Assembly: GCA_037039925.1 (NCBI GenBank)
Contig: JAXRKP010000535.1
Span: forward strand, 85,001 to 149,000
Direction: 5' to 3'
Length of the DNA: 64,000 nucleotides
Origin: Doris montereyensis
Lineage: Eukaryota; Mollusca; Gastropoda; Nudibranchia; Dorididae
Shown: positions 1 through 12,263 of the stretch, one piece after another
Numbering within the stretch: position 1 is the first letter of the stretch
Layout of the letters: each line of letters starts with the position of its first letter
Translations under genes and position numbers: made by a program
Notes under the pieces: model-generated
Seen by the model: only the letters and a program-made list of their open reading frames with translations
The model's database searches: none
What the model was told of the DNA's origin: nothing

Positions 1-1029
1 GAGTTTTGCAATCTTGTCAAACAGATATATATATATATATATATATATATCGCCCAACTATTTGATGTCTAGGTTTAACTCCTGAGTAATGATTAATGAG
101 CGTAGCTTGCACAAGACTTAAAGGGCAAAGAAATCTGACCATGACAGAGGGTTGCTGGCGATTCCTTCTGTATGTGTTGTAGTTACGACTTGTGACAATC
201 TACAGCACGCAGGTGCATTGTAATTCAGCGAGCTGTGTTTTAGAAAGAAGCTAAGAGTCAAGACGCTACACCCAGTATAATTTCGAGAGATGTTAACGAT
301 TGTATTTGTCCGTGTTGAATGTTTGATATATTGTAGTGGTAAGAAGCTGATATTCTCCAAGAACGATCTAGCATTAGAAGATTTTTTTTTTTAATTGGTG
401 AGACTGAATTTGATTTTTACTGTAAGTGATTTACATGGATCATGATTTTGATCCTGACTTTGATTTGACTTTACTGTAAGTGATTTACATGGATCATGAT
501 TTTGATGCTGACTTTGAAATTGTTCCTCTTGATTTTAAGTGAATTATTTTAAAATGTATTCCAAGGTTTAGTTCAAAGTTATGATCTTTACGCTAAATGC
601 CACAACGATTTAATATGGTGTCTATTTTAATGCTGTCGTATCAAAGGCAATGTCTTACAATGTCTTATTAAGTGTCTCTTAATGTAATCAAGTTGAAAAA
701 ATTTCATGGTTTCTGGGATGCATTGAAATTGTTGTACTTATATTTCTGCACTACACAATCATCTGTGCCTTGGTTGATGAAAATGCCTTTCTTTTTACAA
801 AGTTGTGCCTCAAAAAAATCTCTATTTCTCCTCGATTTCTGGTGCCTTTTGCCTATAACATCTATTAACAAAATATGATTAAATGATATTTTTATATCTT
901 TGAAATGTTTAACTTGATACTTTATTTTATCATGCTATGTTATATTATAATGATAATTAATTAAGACAAATGACTAGATTCATTTGATTGAATAATATTT
1001 TTATGTCATTCCATATTTTACTGATGTCT
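1..1029. other. AT-rich intergenic DNA
   Basis: No supported gene. It holds an (AT)n run at about 25-50 and a short tandem duplication at 417-528. Short open frames here have no recognisable domain and match chance expectation for AT-rich DNA. Confidence 0.6.
417..528. repeat. Two-copy tandem duplication, ~54 bp unit
   Basis: A block beginning TGTAAGTGATTTACATGG at 421 recurs at 475 with almost no change and ends near CTGACTTTGA both times. It is a simple local duplication. Confidence 0.85.
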
Positions 1030-1351
1030 TATCATATTATTGTGGCGTCGGTGGCCGAACAGTCAGGCTGCCAGACTGGGGATCATGAGGTCCCGAGTTC
1101 GAATCCTAGCAAAGCCAGGTACGACGTTGTGTTCCTCGGGAAAGACGCTTAAACACATTTTCCCCACTCTACCCAGGTGCAAATGGGTACAAGCACTAGC
1201 TTGGGTGTAAAAACCTGCGTCAGACTAGTGTCCTGCCCAAGAGGTGATTATCGTCACTTGTTCCGATCTTTACGCTATAGAAGCTGGGATAAGCTCCGGC
1301 TCTATAGGTCTTAAAGGCCTTGAAGAAACTTTGCTTTACTATCATATTATT
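1030..1351 (+). mobile_element. tRNA-derived SINE (family A), copy 1, with TSD
   Basis: The 5' end reads like a Leu/Ser-type tRNA: GGTGGCCGAAC resembles a Pol III A box, and GAGTTCGAATCC at 1095-1106 is a good B box. A ~200-bp tRNA-unrelated body follows and ends near GGCCTTGAAGAAACTTT. A 12-bp duplication, TATCATATTATT, flanks it at 1030-1041 and 1340-1351, so the inserted unit is about 1042-1339. Other copies in the window are at 5756-6053 and 62082-62575, with decayed pieces near 3440 and 4370. The family name is mine; I cannot match it to a database entry. Confidence 0.88.
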
Positions 1352-3439
1352 ATATTATTGTAAATGAACATTTTAGAAAATGGGCATAGATTGATATTAA
1401 TTAACCTGTGTCCCATTTTCAGCAAAGAGATCAATCGTCTTCCAAATGTGACAATATAACGGATATTATGTGAATAGTTTTCCCACAGTCAATACATTTA
1501 GTTATATTATTGGTATGTTTTCCTGTTCCTTTTTAAATGCTTATTCCACTCTATCACTAGTAGTGTTATCTTAGAGATTCATGTGGTGGTACAAATACTC
1601 TTCCTATATGGGCATCTATGTCATAACATGCATTCATTGGGCACACTGAGTTCACAACCATTTCCTATGGAAGCCCAAATTGTGTTAACATTTAATTTGA
1701 TCAAAGGAAGTAGAGCAGTCCTCGCAGATTTTACATTATTTTGATTATTACGTTCACTGTCTTATACGTTTAAATGCAATAAAAAAAATTATAATGTCGT
1801 TAGTAAAGTGTTATTATTGATTTTCTTTTGAGATTTTATCAGTATTTGTTCAGATTATGAAGTGAAACTGGTGAATCATCATAAGCCATGTCTGTTGAAA
1901 CTAAATACAGATATAAAAGAGAATTTTTTTAAAGTTAAAAAAATCCAAAAACTCAGTAGTCAATTGGCCAATAATGGTTGGGTTTTTTCATGACTACGCT
2001 CTGTCCTCTGGTGAATTTGAAGCAAAAGTCGTAATCTGGGAATTTAAGGTTGAAGCAAAAGTCATGGGTGATAAAAAGCAAGGAAGGCTGTATGTGCATA
2101 CCACATCCCTCTGTTGTCCATGTTATAGCAAGAATTCAATTCCTTAATGTCTTTCTCTAAGAAATCAAAATGTAAACTCAATCTATTGCTTCCAGTGAAC
2201 AATGAAAGATCCATGTTTTTGATAAACTCCTCACATTGAATAAATGCATGTTGAGTACAATATCTTTCTCATTTTAAAAAGAAATTTTTTAATTCTTATA
2301 TGTTGACAGTGTTGCTGCTACTTTCCCTTTTATCTATCAAAACATTTCAGTTGTCAAAATAAGACCAATTTTGGCTTTGTTCCTTTTGGAGCGTTTCTTT
2401 TTCCTATATATATGTATGTCAATGTAGCATTCTACTTAGTTTTTCATCTTGCTCCAATATTTCCATTGCGTTATTGTAAATCTCATGATTTGTGTTTGTG
2501 AGATATGAATTTTATGGAGGTTTTACCACAACGAATTTGTGTATAAAGATTTAAGCTTCCCTATTCCATCAACTTGTATGCTTTTAATGTTTCTTGCCTT
2601 GCAGTTTTCATTCCTCTTGATTTTATTGCCTGTTGTTTGATGTCTAATCCTTAGAAATTATTTTAATGCATTTCCATCATAAAGAAAAATGATGAGAAAT
2701 TTAAGTAGGGGTTTTTACGTTTTACCGTAAAGGATACATATTTTTTAAAAGAGTCCATGTATACGTCTATTTTAAACATAATGTATGGATGTTTTAAAAA
2801 TCAACTTTCCAGCTCTCGGTTAACAATAGTAACGTGCATCAAAACAAGGGACATGAATTTATTTTCCGATTTGGAAACCCATAAACACCAGCAATGATAA
2901 CAATTTTAAGACTTTAGAAAACGTTTAGGTCATCCCCAGGCTGGAAAAAAAGTTCAGAAGAGTTTTAGTTGTTCTTTGTACCTCATGTTTGGTGGTACTA
3001 ATTTGCATATGTTTGTGGTTGATGAGAATTCCGTTTATCAAAGACAAGCGTATGGCTAATCCCTCAAGTAGGCCTACCTTTCTGTTGCTTATTCCTTCCT
3101 CCTCTTTTTCTTCTTCTCCTTCATCTTCATTTCTTGTGAACTTGATAAAAAAAAATCAAAATTTTTAGAACACTTTTTTATCGCCCTTTTACAAAAGAAT
3201 CCTTACTTCATTTTGAGGGTTTTCTGTGCACCGTTGCTTCCAGCCAAGGTCTACACATTAGTACATGTCTATCATATCAAAAAGATGTTTCAAAGAAGAC
3301 ATTAATATTAATCAAAATCGGGCAGTCCTTAAAATATTTGCATCTATTTGTCTTCAGCTTTGCATATGTGTTTGCTTAAGATTTTCTTTCAGTCAGAACT
3401 TTAAAATTCAAGATATTCCTTTTGACCAAATGGTCCTGT
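1352..3439. other. AT-rich intergenic DNA
   Basis: About 2.1 kb without a supported gene, RNA or clear repeat. Stop codons are dense in all frames. Confidence 0.55.
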
Positions 3440-3660
3440 AGTAGACAGTCTTGATACCATTGAATTTTGGGACTCAAGCCAGGCCTGAGTTGGTTCTTTT
3501 GGGTGAAGACACTTAACACATGTTTTCTTACTCCACACAGGTGTAAATGGGTATCAGCAGTACCTGGGAAACAAATTCTGTGACAAATAACTGTCCTACA
3601 ACGGGCTGTCAGTTTTAATTACTTGCTCTGCTTCATACTAGAGAAATTGAAACACAGTCT
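3440..3660 (+). mobile_element. Degenerate SINE family A copy
   Basis: Diverged but collinear with the body of the SINE at 1042-1339: ...GAAGACACTTAACACATGTT..., then a line of similarity through AAATGGGTA and ACTTGCTCTGCTTCATACTAGAGAAA. The tRNA-like head is too decayed to recognise with certainty. Confidence 0.6.
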
Positions 3661-3764
3661 GACTATGGACATTAATTCCTTCAAGGAACCTTTATTTGTT
3701 TTTAACTTTGTAGATAAGGCACAAATAAGTTTATACTTACATATATGTATTGTATATATTACAT

Positions 3765-3771
3765 TATGTAA

Positions 3772-3816
<45 letters not shown>

Positions 3817-3840
3817 CTATATATTATTATATATACACAC
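3765..3840. repeat. (AT)n microsatellite
   Basis: Alternating TA over most of 3773-3835, with short interruptions. The open frame across it is repeat translation, not a gene. Confidence 0.85.
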
Positions 3841-5742
3841 ATGTGGGTGCATGCAGGTAAATGTGCATAAGCGCAAAAAAATGAGAATTTTATTATTAAT
3901 TTATAATTTGAATTGACTTTGAGGCATAGTACTTATTTTTATATTCCTTTCACTTTATGATCAGTATATTTCACCTTTCACCTCCTATCAAGGCCATTCT
4001 CACATCAAGTGATGAAATAAGGTCAGTGGAAGGAAATCTAGTCTTCACTTTATGTCTGTTACAAAATGAAACAATGGTTAAAAGGTGAAATAGTAGCATT
4101 ACTGCATACCAAGGTTTCCATTTGACTGATACTTTAGTGAAACCTTTTGACTGATACTTTAGTGAAACCTTGTTGTAGATTTCTCTAGAGAGAGAAAATT
4201 GGTGAATTGCAACAAAAAGTTGATGAATTCTTAAAAAGATCAACTTTTCATAAAATTTTGATTTGTCGATGTGATTGGTGATAGATCTACAGCATAAAAG
4301 CAATTACCGTAAGACAAAATACAGCAACAAAATGTCGCTACCCTGAAATGATGTGTTATAATACGTATTTTGCTTCACATTATAGAAACTTGGATAAGTT
4401 CTGGCAATTATGGGTCCAATAGATCTAGGCCTTGAAGAAATTTTTCCTCTGCATCTTTAAATTTAAATTTAAATGCTTAATCACATTTGCAGCATTTTGC
4501 AATCCCTCCAAGTTTTTTTTTACCTGGATCTACCTTTTGTATGGATTTCTAACTATTTTATTTTGTTGAGCATCAAAGAAAATGTCAATACATGTATATC
4601 AAATTTTTTTAAATGTTTGAGTATTTGATTTTTTTACTATCATCACTTGAAGATCCTTCTTAGCCCAATTGTATTTATGTTTTTGATAGAGGTAGAAGGG
4701 GAAGAAAGAAAATAAAGCCATTTTTGTAATTTAGTGCAAAAGCCATCGTTAAGACAAAATGATAGTGAGTAATAGCAGTAAAAATAAGACGTACAATGAA
4801 AAAGAACACTAAAAATTACTGGATTGTTTTCTGAAATTTACTCTTACGATTTATGACAATGATCTTTATTAGTGTAACACGTCACGTCTAAATCTAGCTT
4901 TTATCACCCCGTATAAATTTTCCAGATATATTCTTTACTGTATAATGTATCTGTTGGAGTGATGTTTTCATATTTTTGCTTCGTTATGGCTTCAAATAAT
5001 GTTCTCTTTTGTCTTTGTTTTGGCAAAGATTTACTGATATAGCTTGAATTACTTTATCTACAATGTATTTGTAAATTTAATTGTTGAAAAGCACTGATGC
5101 ACGCAGCCAAATTTGTTGATATCTGGTATATATATATACACTTCACTGGGATCAAAATAACTGAAACATTTCCATGCTTTCCTGAAGCTTTCTCTGCTCA
5201 TGTCTTTACTGTTTTCAACATTCCGCGAAAAGATTCTTATTAAAAATCACTAAATGGTTTTTAAACAAAAGATTTGTATTATATTGTCCTTGTTTCCACT
5301 GTTCGTTTTTGTTTTTGTGTTGTTTTTGTTTTTGTTTTTTTACAATAGATGATAATTAATCAGTGTATAATGACATGGTAATAAATTAATTCAGCTTAAA
5401 ATAAAGAACCTAAGCGCTGTTTATTTTGTTCTTATTTATTTGATTTTAATACTCATTAAATCTAAAATATGACCACATCTTCAGATGCGCGTGGAAAATT
5501 AACATTAACATTATTTTTTTCATTCTGAAATTGAGTTAGCAAATGCAAGCAATAATTTATTATAGAAACTGACATTTTATTATTGTTAGTGTCAGCTTAT
5601 GATATCGGCAAAATGCAAGATGACTTAAGTAGGCTTTCACGCTTGAATCAAAAAAGCAAAAACTTGTAAGTTTGTCACTGTAATTTGTAATAAAATTATT
5701 ATGCTACTTACATTACCCAAGCAAAGTAATTAAAAAGAAACC
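3841..5742. other. AT-rich intergenic DNA with a SINE 3' fragment
   Basis: No supported gene. At 4123-4172 a ~25-bp block (GACTGATACTTTAGTGAAAC) occurs twice in tandem. At about 4370-4455 the sequence matches only the last ~80 bp of SINE family A (TTATAGAAACTTGGATAAG ... GGCCTTGAAG). Confidence 0.55.
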
Positions 5743-6066
5743 AAATAAATAATAGGTGGCATCGGTGGTCGTGCGGTTAGCTGCCAGACTGGGGATCATG
5801 AGGTCCCGAGTTTGAATCCTAGCAAAGCCAGGTCCGATGGTGTGTTCCTTGGGAAAGACGCTTAACACGCATTTTCCCCACTCTACCCAAATGGGTACAA
5901 GCACCAGCTTGGGAGTAAAAATCTGCATCAGACTAGAGTCCTGGCCAGGAGGTGATTATTGTCACCTGTTCGCTTCACGCTATAGAAACCAGGATAGCTC
6001 CGGCTCTATAGGCCTCAAAGGACCTTGAAGGAACTTTAAAAAATGAATTAATTAAATAAATAATAG
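5743..6066 (+). mobile_element. tRNA-derived SINE (family A), copy 2, with TSD
   Basis: Closely similar to the copy at 1042-1339 over its full length, including GACTGGGGATCATGAGGTCC and the end GACCTTGAAGGAACTTT. The B-box position reads GAGTTTGAATCC near 5808-5819, one change from consensus. The 13-bp direct repeat AAATAAATAATAG at 5743-5755 and 6054-6066 is a clear target-site duplication. Confidence 0.9.
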
Positions 6067-7790
6067 AAACTGTTGTATGATATTTGATAACACTATGCAA
6101 GTTATGTTAGCCAAGTAGGACTGAAGAATTTGGACTATGTAAAATAAAAACACATGTGAAAGTTGTGTTTTTTGCTCTTATATATTTATATTTCATTCAT
6201 TCATTTATTGAATTTTTTTTAAAGGAAGTATGTTGTACTTGTTAAGCAAAGTTTTCGGTTTTTTATTGCTGAAGCTTTTAAAAGTGATTACACTTTTCTG
6301 TAGGTCAGACTATTTTTTTTATTTTTTTTTAAAGACAAAGAAAGACTTGTTTGTCTCTTGTGCGCTACAATCTTTTGGACCTGTTAAAATTGTATTTGTT
6401 TTAGTTTGAGGTGAATTTGCCAGAATTTTCATCGCCTGTGTAACAAACGTTTTCTTGCTATCTTGTTTTTTTTGTTTTGTTAATGTAATGTATTAATTCT
6501 TTTGTTTTTTCTGTCTCATCTCTCCTAACCTTTTCAATTGTTTGTTTAAGTAGAAACTCAGACATCTCAGACATAGAGAGAGAGAGAGATATGTGTGAGA
6601 AAGAGAGAGAGAAAGACAGTGTGCGAAAAGAGAGAGACAGAGATAAACAGAGAGGAAGAGTCACAGACAGACAGACATACAGACAAATAAGAGGATAATT
6701 TCAGTTTATCAGAAAAAAGCCCCTATGATGATTGCGTAATTTGAATTATGGATAATCAGGGAAAAACCAAACCAAAAGCAAAAATAGGACAGAATAGAAT
6801 AATGTAACCCTCGGTCTTGTATAAGGATTACAAATGAGTTATCACCTGCAAGAAGATGGGATGCTAAAAAAAAATTATATGTTATTTCTACATTTTTTTA
6901 AACCCAATTGGGTAATAAAGCTGTGAATTGTGAATGAATGAGAGAGATGCAGCAAAACAACCCAAACTCAAATTCAAAATAAAATAATCACCACTACTGA
7001 GAATGAAATGTAATGGTGAGGAAAACGTAATGCCGTAATGTTTTCTTTGTTTGATGTAATATAATACTGTACATGTATGGACATGAGAGTTGTCTTCCTG
7101 TGGGAAAATAGTTCAAGAAAGTGAGGCTGGGGTGAGAGTATTAGTATTAGAAGTGGATATTTTTGGTTTATTTTTGCTTATCTGTACTCTTGAAATTATT
7201 TTTTAATGGATTTGGGTTTTTTTCGTCTTCTTTATGTTTTAGAGATTTGTAAATGATTCTTGAACACGAAAATAAACGGTTCAGATTTTTTTCATTGTGA
7301 GCTTTTTTGAAGTTTGTTTTTATCTTTATATTTGCCTTAACGTTTTAAGACGATGATTCTTTCCAATTACACTGTGTCTTCCCATCATTTTCTATGTTTA
7401 AAAATGAGTTTTTTTTTCCGATTGATTGTTAATGTTCATACCTGTTTTCTTTTCTTATTTTTCTCATATTGGTATGGGTTTTTATATCTATTGGTGCTGT
7501 TCTCTTAAACATTGAGGATGTACCGAGAATGACTTTATTGCAACCTTGCAATTTAAAACGTTTCATGTCTACTATAACAAATTTTATTTTATTTTATATT
7601 ATTGTTCAACCTCAAAGGGGGATGTACTACAACGAATTATAGGCCAGCTGCCTTTTTATTTGTAAGAAATAAAATGGATGCGTATGTGATTGCAAGCCCT
7701 TATGTCATTATTCCAATTATGAATGATCAATAAAGATGATTATATAATAACAATTCTTGAAATGTCTTTTGGAAATTGTTCTTATTATAG
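6067..7790. other. AT-rich intergenic DNA
   Basis: No supported gene. A short GA/GACA-rich stretch lies at about 6570-6690. The rest is AT-rich with dense stops. Confidence 0.55.
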
Positions 7791-7799
7791 ATTCTTGTT

Positions 7800-8225
7800 C
7801 TGTTGGCCTGTGTGTAAATGTGTAAACCTGGTTGTGTAAATGTGTAAACCTGGTTGTGTAAATGTGTAAACCTGGTTGTGTAAATAAATGTAAACCTGGT
7901 TGTGTAAATGTGTAAACCTGTGTGTGTAAATGTGTAAACCTGTGTAAATGTGTAAATGTGTAAGTAAGAGTAAAAAATAAATATGAAATTTTAGCAATTT
8001 GACCCCAAATTTTAAAACCAAGTAATAATTAAATGTGTAAACCTGTGTGTGTAAATGTGTAAACCTTATGTGAAAATGTGTAAACCTGTGTGTGTAAATG
8101 TGTAAACCTGTGTGTGTAAATGTGTAAACCTGGTTGTGTAAATAAGAGTAAGTAAGAGTAAAAATAAATATGAAATTTTAGCAATTTTATCACCCCAAAT
8201 TTTGAAAACCAAGTAATAATTAATT
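7800..8225. repeat. Compound minisatellite, 18-22 bp unit plus ~75-bp spacer
   Basis: Two runs of short units built on AATGTGTAAACCTG (7810-7960 and 8033-8145). Each run is followed by the same ~75-bp spacer, which contains AAATATGAAATTTTAGCAAT and CCAAGTAATAATTAA. The whole block, units plus spacer, has therefore duplicated once. Confidence 0.85.
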
Positions 8226-8795
8226 TTAATTTATGACTTATTTTGACTTAGGCTTTTATAAACAAATGTACCTCTAAAGCCTATGTGAAAAGGTAAGGAT
8301 GAAAACTTATCTTTTCGGTAAAGTAAGATACTTCAAACTTTACTTACCTGCATCTATGATTAAAAACTTTTCCTAGTGCAAATGGTTGACGTTATAACAG
8401 GTGATTGTCAGGTGACTAAACTAAAGTATGTGGTTATAACATTATTTTGCATGTATGAACACGCTAAATAGTCTCAAGATTGCTTTCGTTTTAGGAATTT
8501 TTATCACTACAGGTGATGTGGTTTAATTAATGAAAATGTTATTGTTTAACCCCAGTCTTTGCAAGTATAATTTTCATTCACCTAAACGCCATTTTGACCA
8601 GGTTTTATAATTACAAAGTTTGAATAGTTAGTACCTACATGGCCTACCTGCCAAACTTCTGTATTGACTTTGAACAATGACTCGATCTAATAATCGTTAC
8701 TTGGTTATGCCATTCGTGGTGTAACAGTAACATGCAAACTTGTTTAACATAAGATTTCAAAGTGTTCACAAAACTGGTTGATTAAAACTTTTCTC
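8226..8795. other. Unique AT-rich spacer between two minisatellites
   Basis: No open frame with recognisable domains. From about 8370 it contains isolated words resembling the 42-bp array that follows (GTGCAAATGGTTGACG, ATAACAGGTGATTG), possibly decayed outlying units. Confidence 0.45.
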
Positions 8796-8798
8796 CTG

Positions 8799-10735
8799 CA
8801 AATGGTTGATTGACAAATGGTTGATGTGGTTGCAACATTGACATGAACACCAGTGCAAATGGTTGATGTGGTTATAACAGGTTGATGTGGTTGTAACATT
8901 GACATGGACACCGGTGCAAATGGTTGATGTGGTTGTAACATTATAACAAATGGTTGATGTGGTTGTAACATTGACATGAACACCGTGCAAATGGTTGATG
9001 TGGTTGTAACATTGACATGGACACGGTGCAAATGGTTGATGTTGATGATGGTTGTAACATTGACATGAACACCGGTGCAAATGGTTGATGTGGTTGTAAC
9101 ATTGACATGGACACCGGTGCAAATGGTTGATGTGGTTGTAACATGGACATTGACAGTGCAAATGATTTGATCAAATGGTTGTAACATTGACATGGACACC
9201 AGTGCAAATGGTTGATGTGGTTGTAACATGGACATGAACACCGGTGCAAATGGTTGATGTGGTTGTAACATTGACATGGACACCGGTGCAAATGGTTGAT
9301 GTGGTTGTAACATTGACATGACACCGGTGCAAATGGTTGATGTGGTTGTAACATTGACATACACCGGTTTTAAATGGTTGATGTGGTTGTAACATTGACA
9401 TGGACACCAGTGCAAATGGTTGATGTGTTTGTAACATTGACATGAACACCTGGTGCAAATGGTTGATGTGGTTGTAACATTGACATGGACACCGGTGCAA
9501 ATGGTTGATGTGGTTGTAACATTGACATGGACACCGGTGCAAATGGTTGATGTGTTTGTAACATTGACATGTTGTAACACCAGTGCAAATTATTGATGTG
9601 GTTGTAACATTGACATGTACACCAGTTCAAATGGTTGATGTGGTTGTAACATTGACATGAACACCGGTGCAAATGGTTGATGTGGTTGGTGGACAAATGG
9701 TTGATGTGGTTGTAAACATAGACACGGTTCAAATGGTTGATGTGGTTTGTAACATTGACATGGACACCGGTGCAAATGGTTGATGTGGTTGTAACATTGA
9801 CATGGACACCGGTGCAAATGGTTGATGTGGTTGTAACATTGACATGGACACAAATGGTTGATGTGTTTGTAACATTGACATGGACACTGGTGCAAATGGT
9901 TGATGTGGTTGTAACATTGACATGGACACCGGTGCAAATGGTTGATGTGGTTGTAACATTGACATGAACACCGGTGCAAATGGTTGATGTGGTTGTAACA
10001 TTGACATGGACACCAGTGCAAATTATTGATGTGGTTGTAACATTGACAAATGGTTGATGTGGTTGTAACATTGACACACGGTGCAAATGGTTGATGTGGT
10101 TGTAACATTTGACGGTGCATGTAACACCGGTTCAAATGGTTGATGTGTTTGTAACATTGACATGGACACCAGTGCAAATGGTTGATGTGGTTGTAACATT
10201 GACATAGACACCGGTGCAAATGGTTGATGTGGTTGTAACATTGACATGGACACCGGTTCAAATGGTTGATGTGTTTGTAACATTGACATGAACACCGGTG
10301 CAAATGGTTGATGTGGTTGTAACATTGACATGGACACCGGTGCAAATGGTTGATGTGGTTGTAACATTGACATGGACACCAGTGCAAATGGTTGATGTGG
10401 TTGTAACATTGACATGAACACCGGTGCAAATGGTTGATGTGGTTGTAACATTGACATGGACACCAGTGCAAATGGTTGATGTGGTTGTAACATTGACATG
10501 GACACCAGTGCAAATGGTTGATGTGGTTGTAACATTGACATGGACACCAGTGCAAATGGTTGATGTGGTTGTAACAATGGACACCAGTGCAAATGATTGA
10601 TGTGGTTGTAACATTTGACATGGACACCAGTGCAAATGGTTGATGTGGTTGTAACATTGACATGGACACCGGTGCAAATGGTTGATGTGTTTGTAACATT
10701 GACATGAACACCGGTGAAAATGGTTGATGTGGTAG
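8799..10735. repeat. Minisatellite array, 42-bp unit, ~45 copies
   Basis: The unit contains CAAATGGTTGATGTGGTTGT followed by AACATTGACATGGACACCGG, then TG. Copies differ by single bases (ACCGG/ACCAG, GTGG/GTGT, TGGA/TGAA) and small deletions. 42 is a multiple of three and the unit has few stops, so several frames stay open for over 100 codons on both strands. Translations are repetitive (for example VDVVVTLTWTPVQM on plus) and are not evidence of a protein. Confidence 0.95.
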
Positions 10736-10959
10736 ATTAACAGCCCTGACATAACAGCAGTCTCTTCACCCTGTCTTCCCTGTGGATTTTTAACGTCATT
10801 TCCTCGTTTTGTGTGCTGGACCTGGTATCATTCTGTTCGTGAAATTGTTCTCCGTACAGTGTGTAAAAATGAACGTTTTTAGATATAATTCTGGCTATAG
10901 ATTAGCTTTTTTTTTTTAGAAGATTTTCTTCAATCTCTTTGTCACCTTCCTGCTCTGAA
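10736..10959. other. Short unique spacer
   Basis: About 220 bp of non-repetitive sequence between the 42-bp array and the LINE at 10960. I see nothing recognisable. Confidence 0.5.
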
Positions 10960-10970
10960 AAATACTCAGA

Positions 10971-11354
10971 TTGGCAAATGTAAATACAATACGCACAAAC
11001 AGGTCATCAACATTGGACCTGTGCACACATGAATGTCAACAATCAAGGACAGTGTACACAACACACTTTCTTCGGTCCTTGCAAGTACATTGCAAGGCAA
11101 AGTATGAGGTGAAATCACGCCTGAATATTCTCGGCATTGGACTTGACAGCAACATTTACAAGGCATGTCGTCTAAGAAAGGGAAGGAAAGGGAAAAGAAA
11201 ACAAAGGAAGAGAGGTAGTAGAGGAGGTAAGAGGAAAGAAGCAATATTTATCTCATCTGATAGCAATAACATTCCCCAGTTTTATGGACACAGGCCGACA
11301 CCTCACCAGTATGTCATCCAGCTACCCCCAACCTTGGAAAAACGATTGCCGTAA
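10971..11354 (+). pseudogene. LINE N-terminal region, basic
   Basis: A 127-codon open stretch. Its middle is strongly basic (KGRKGKRKQRKRGSRGGKRK, roughly residues 70-90), preceded by a LNILGIGLDSNIYKACR-like segment. Basic RGG/RKR stretches of this kind commonly precede the endonuclease in fish and invertebrate CR1/Rex1-type ORF2. It lies about 75 bp upstream of the endonuclease frame and in the same orientation. On its own it could be mistaken for a small nucleic-acid-binding host protein; the context makes the LINE reading more likely. Confidence 0.55.
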
Positions 11355-11430
11355 ATCAACACGAAATCAGTACAGTACCAACACATCAACGTACACAAGC
11401 AAACAATTTAGAACACACAACAATTGAAAC

Positions 11431-12260
11431 GTGGAAATAAACTCGAAAGGAAACCAGTTCTACCACCCATTGTACTTTCGAACATTCGGTCAATCAGACC
11501 AAAAACTGGACGAGCTTTCAGCTCATCTGAAGTACGCACTGAGATTTCGAAACGCTTGTCTGCTCGCATTTACTGAGACATGGTTACAAACGGACCCAAA
11601 TGGTAAAGATGACAAAAATTCTAAACACGACATTGATGATACTTTTCTAGATTTGAAGGTTTTGGAACACCGTATCGAACAGACAGAACAACCCACTCTG
11701 GCAAAATACGTGGATGAGGAGTCTGTCTTTACGAGCATAAACGATGGTGTAAGACTCTGTTGTAATACGAGGAAAAAAACCTGCAATCATGATATGGAAT
11801 GTCTATCAGTCAGTCTTCGTCCTTTCTATCTCCCCCCCCCCGTGAATTTCCTCAACTTTTCGTGACTGTCCTTTATATCAACCCGCAATCTAATTCACTC
11901 AGTAGCCAACTACGTAAGTCAACTACGTGACAGGTTAGACGTAATTTCCCCCTGACGTCCCCAAGTTTTTTTCTTGGAGACTTCAATCTCTGTGCATTGA
12001 TGGAGAAAAGCCTTAACACCTACACGCAGTGCATCTCGTGCCAAACTCGTTTCAACAGAACCTTGACCTCTGCTATAACTCTGTGCCATCTGCATAAACT
12101 TCGTGTTCACTGTCACTCATTGGGACAGCTGACCATAACTGTGTTCTTTTACTTCCAAAACATAGACCTGTCTTCAAAGAGGTTTGTACCGAAATCAAGT
12201 ACATAAAAGCGTGGACACCAGACAGCATAGTTTTCTTCCCTTCAGGGTTGCTTTGAATGC
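11431..12260 (+). pseudogene. LINE APE-type endonuclease domain, broken
   Basis: The first 144 codons are open: KLDELSAHLKYALRFRNACL, then FTETWL, in which Glu is the metal-binding residue of the exonuclease/endonuclease/phosphatase fold, and a late segment MECLSVSLRPFYLP. A run of Cs near 11831-11840 and further frameshifts break the frame. The product would nick target DNA to prime reverse transcription. Downstream text (EKSLNTYTQCISCQTR, then a GQLTI/SDHN-like position near 12125 and an AWTPDSI-like end near 12215-12230) shows the domain continuing in shifted frames up to the start of the satellite at 12264. Internal stops exclude function. Confidence 0.82.
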
Positions 12261-12263
12261 GCT

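Noticed and set aside
1042..1110. True tRNA gene
   Set aside because: The tRNA-like head is followed by a SINE body, flanked by a target duplication and present in several copies; the acceptor stem is not complete.
5713..6028. Small open frames on both strands at 5713-6028
   Set aside because: They lie inside the SINE copy and end with it.
9590..10711. 373-codon minus-strand frame in the 42-bp array
   Set aside because: Repeat translation; several overlapping frames of the same kind exist, and frame changes between units follow indels.
8799..10735. CRISPR-like array
   Set aside because: No unique spacers between units, no leader or cas genes, and the context is clearly eukaryotic.
10971..11354. 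Small basic host protein
   Set aside because: Position, orientation and sequence style fit the N-terminal part of the LINE that follows.
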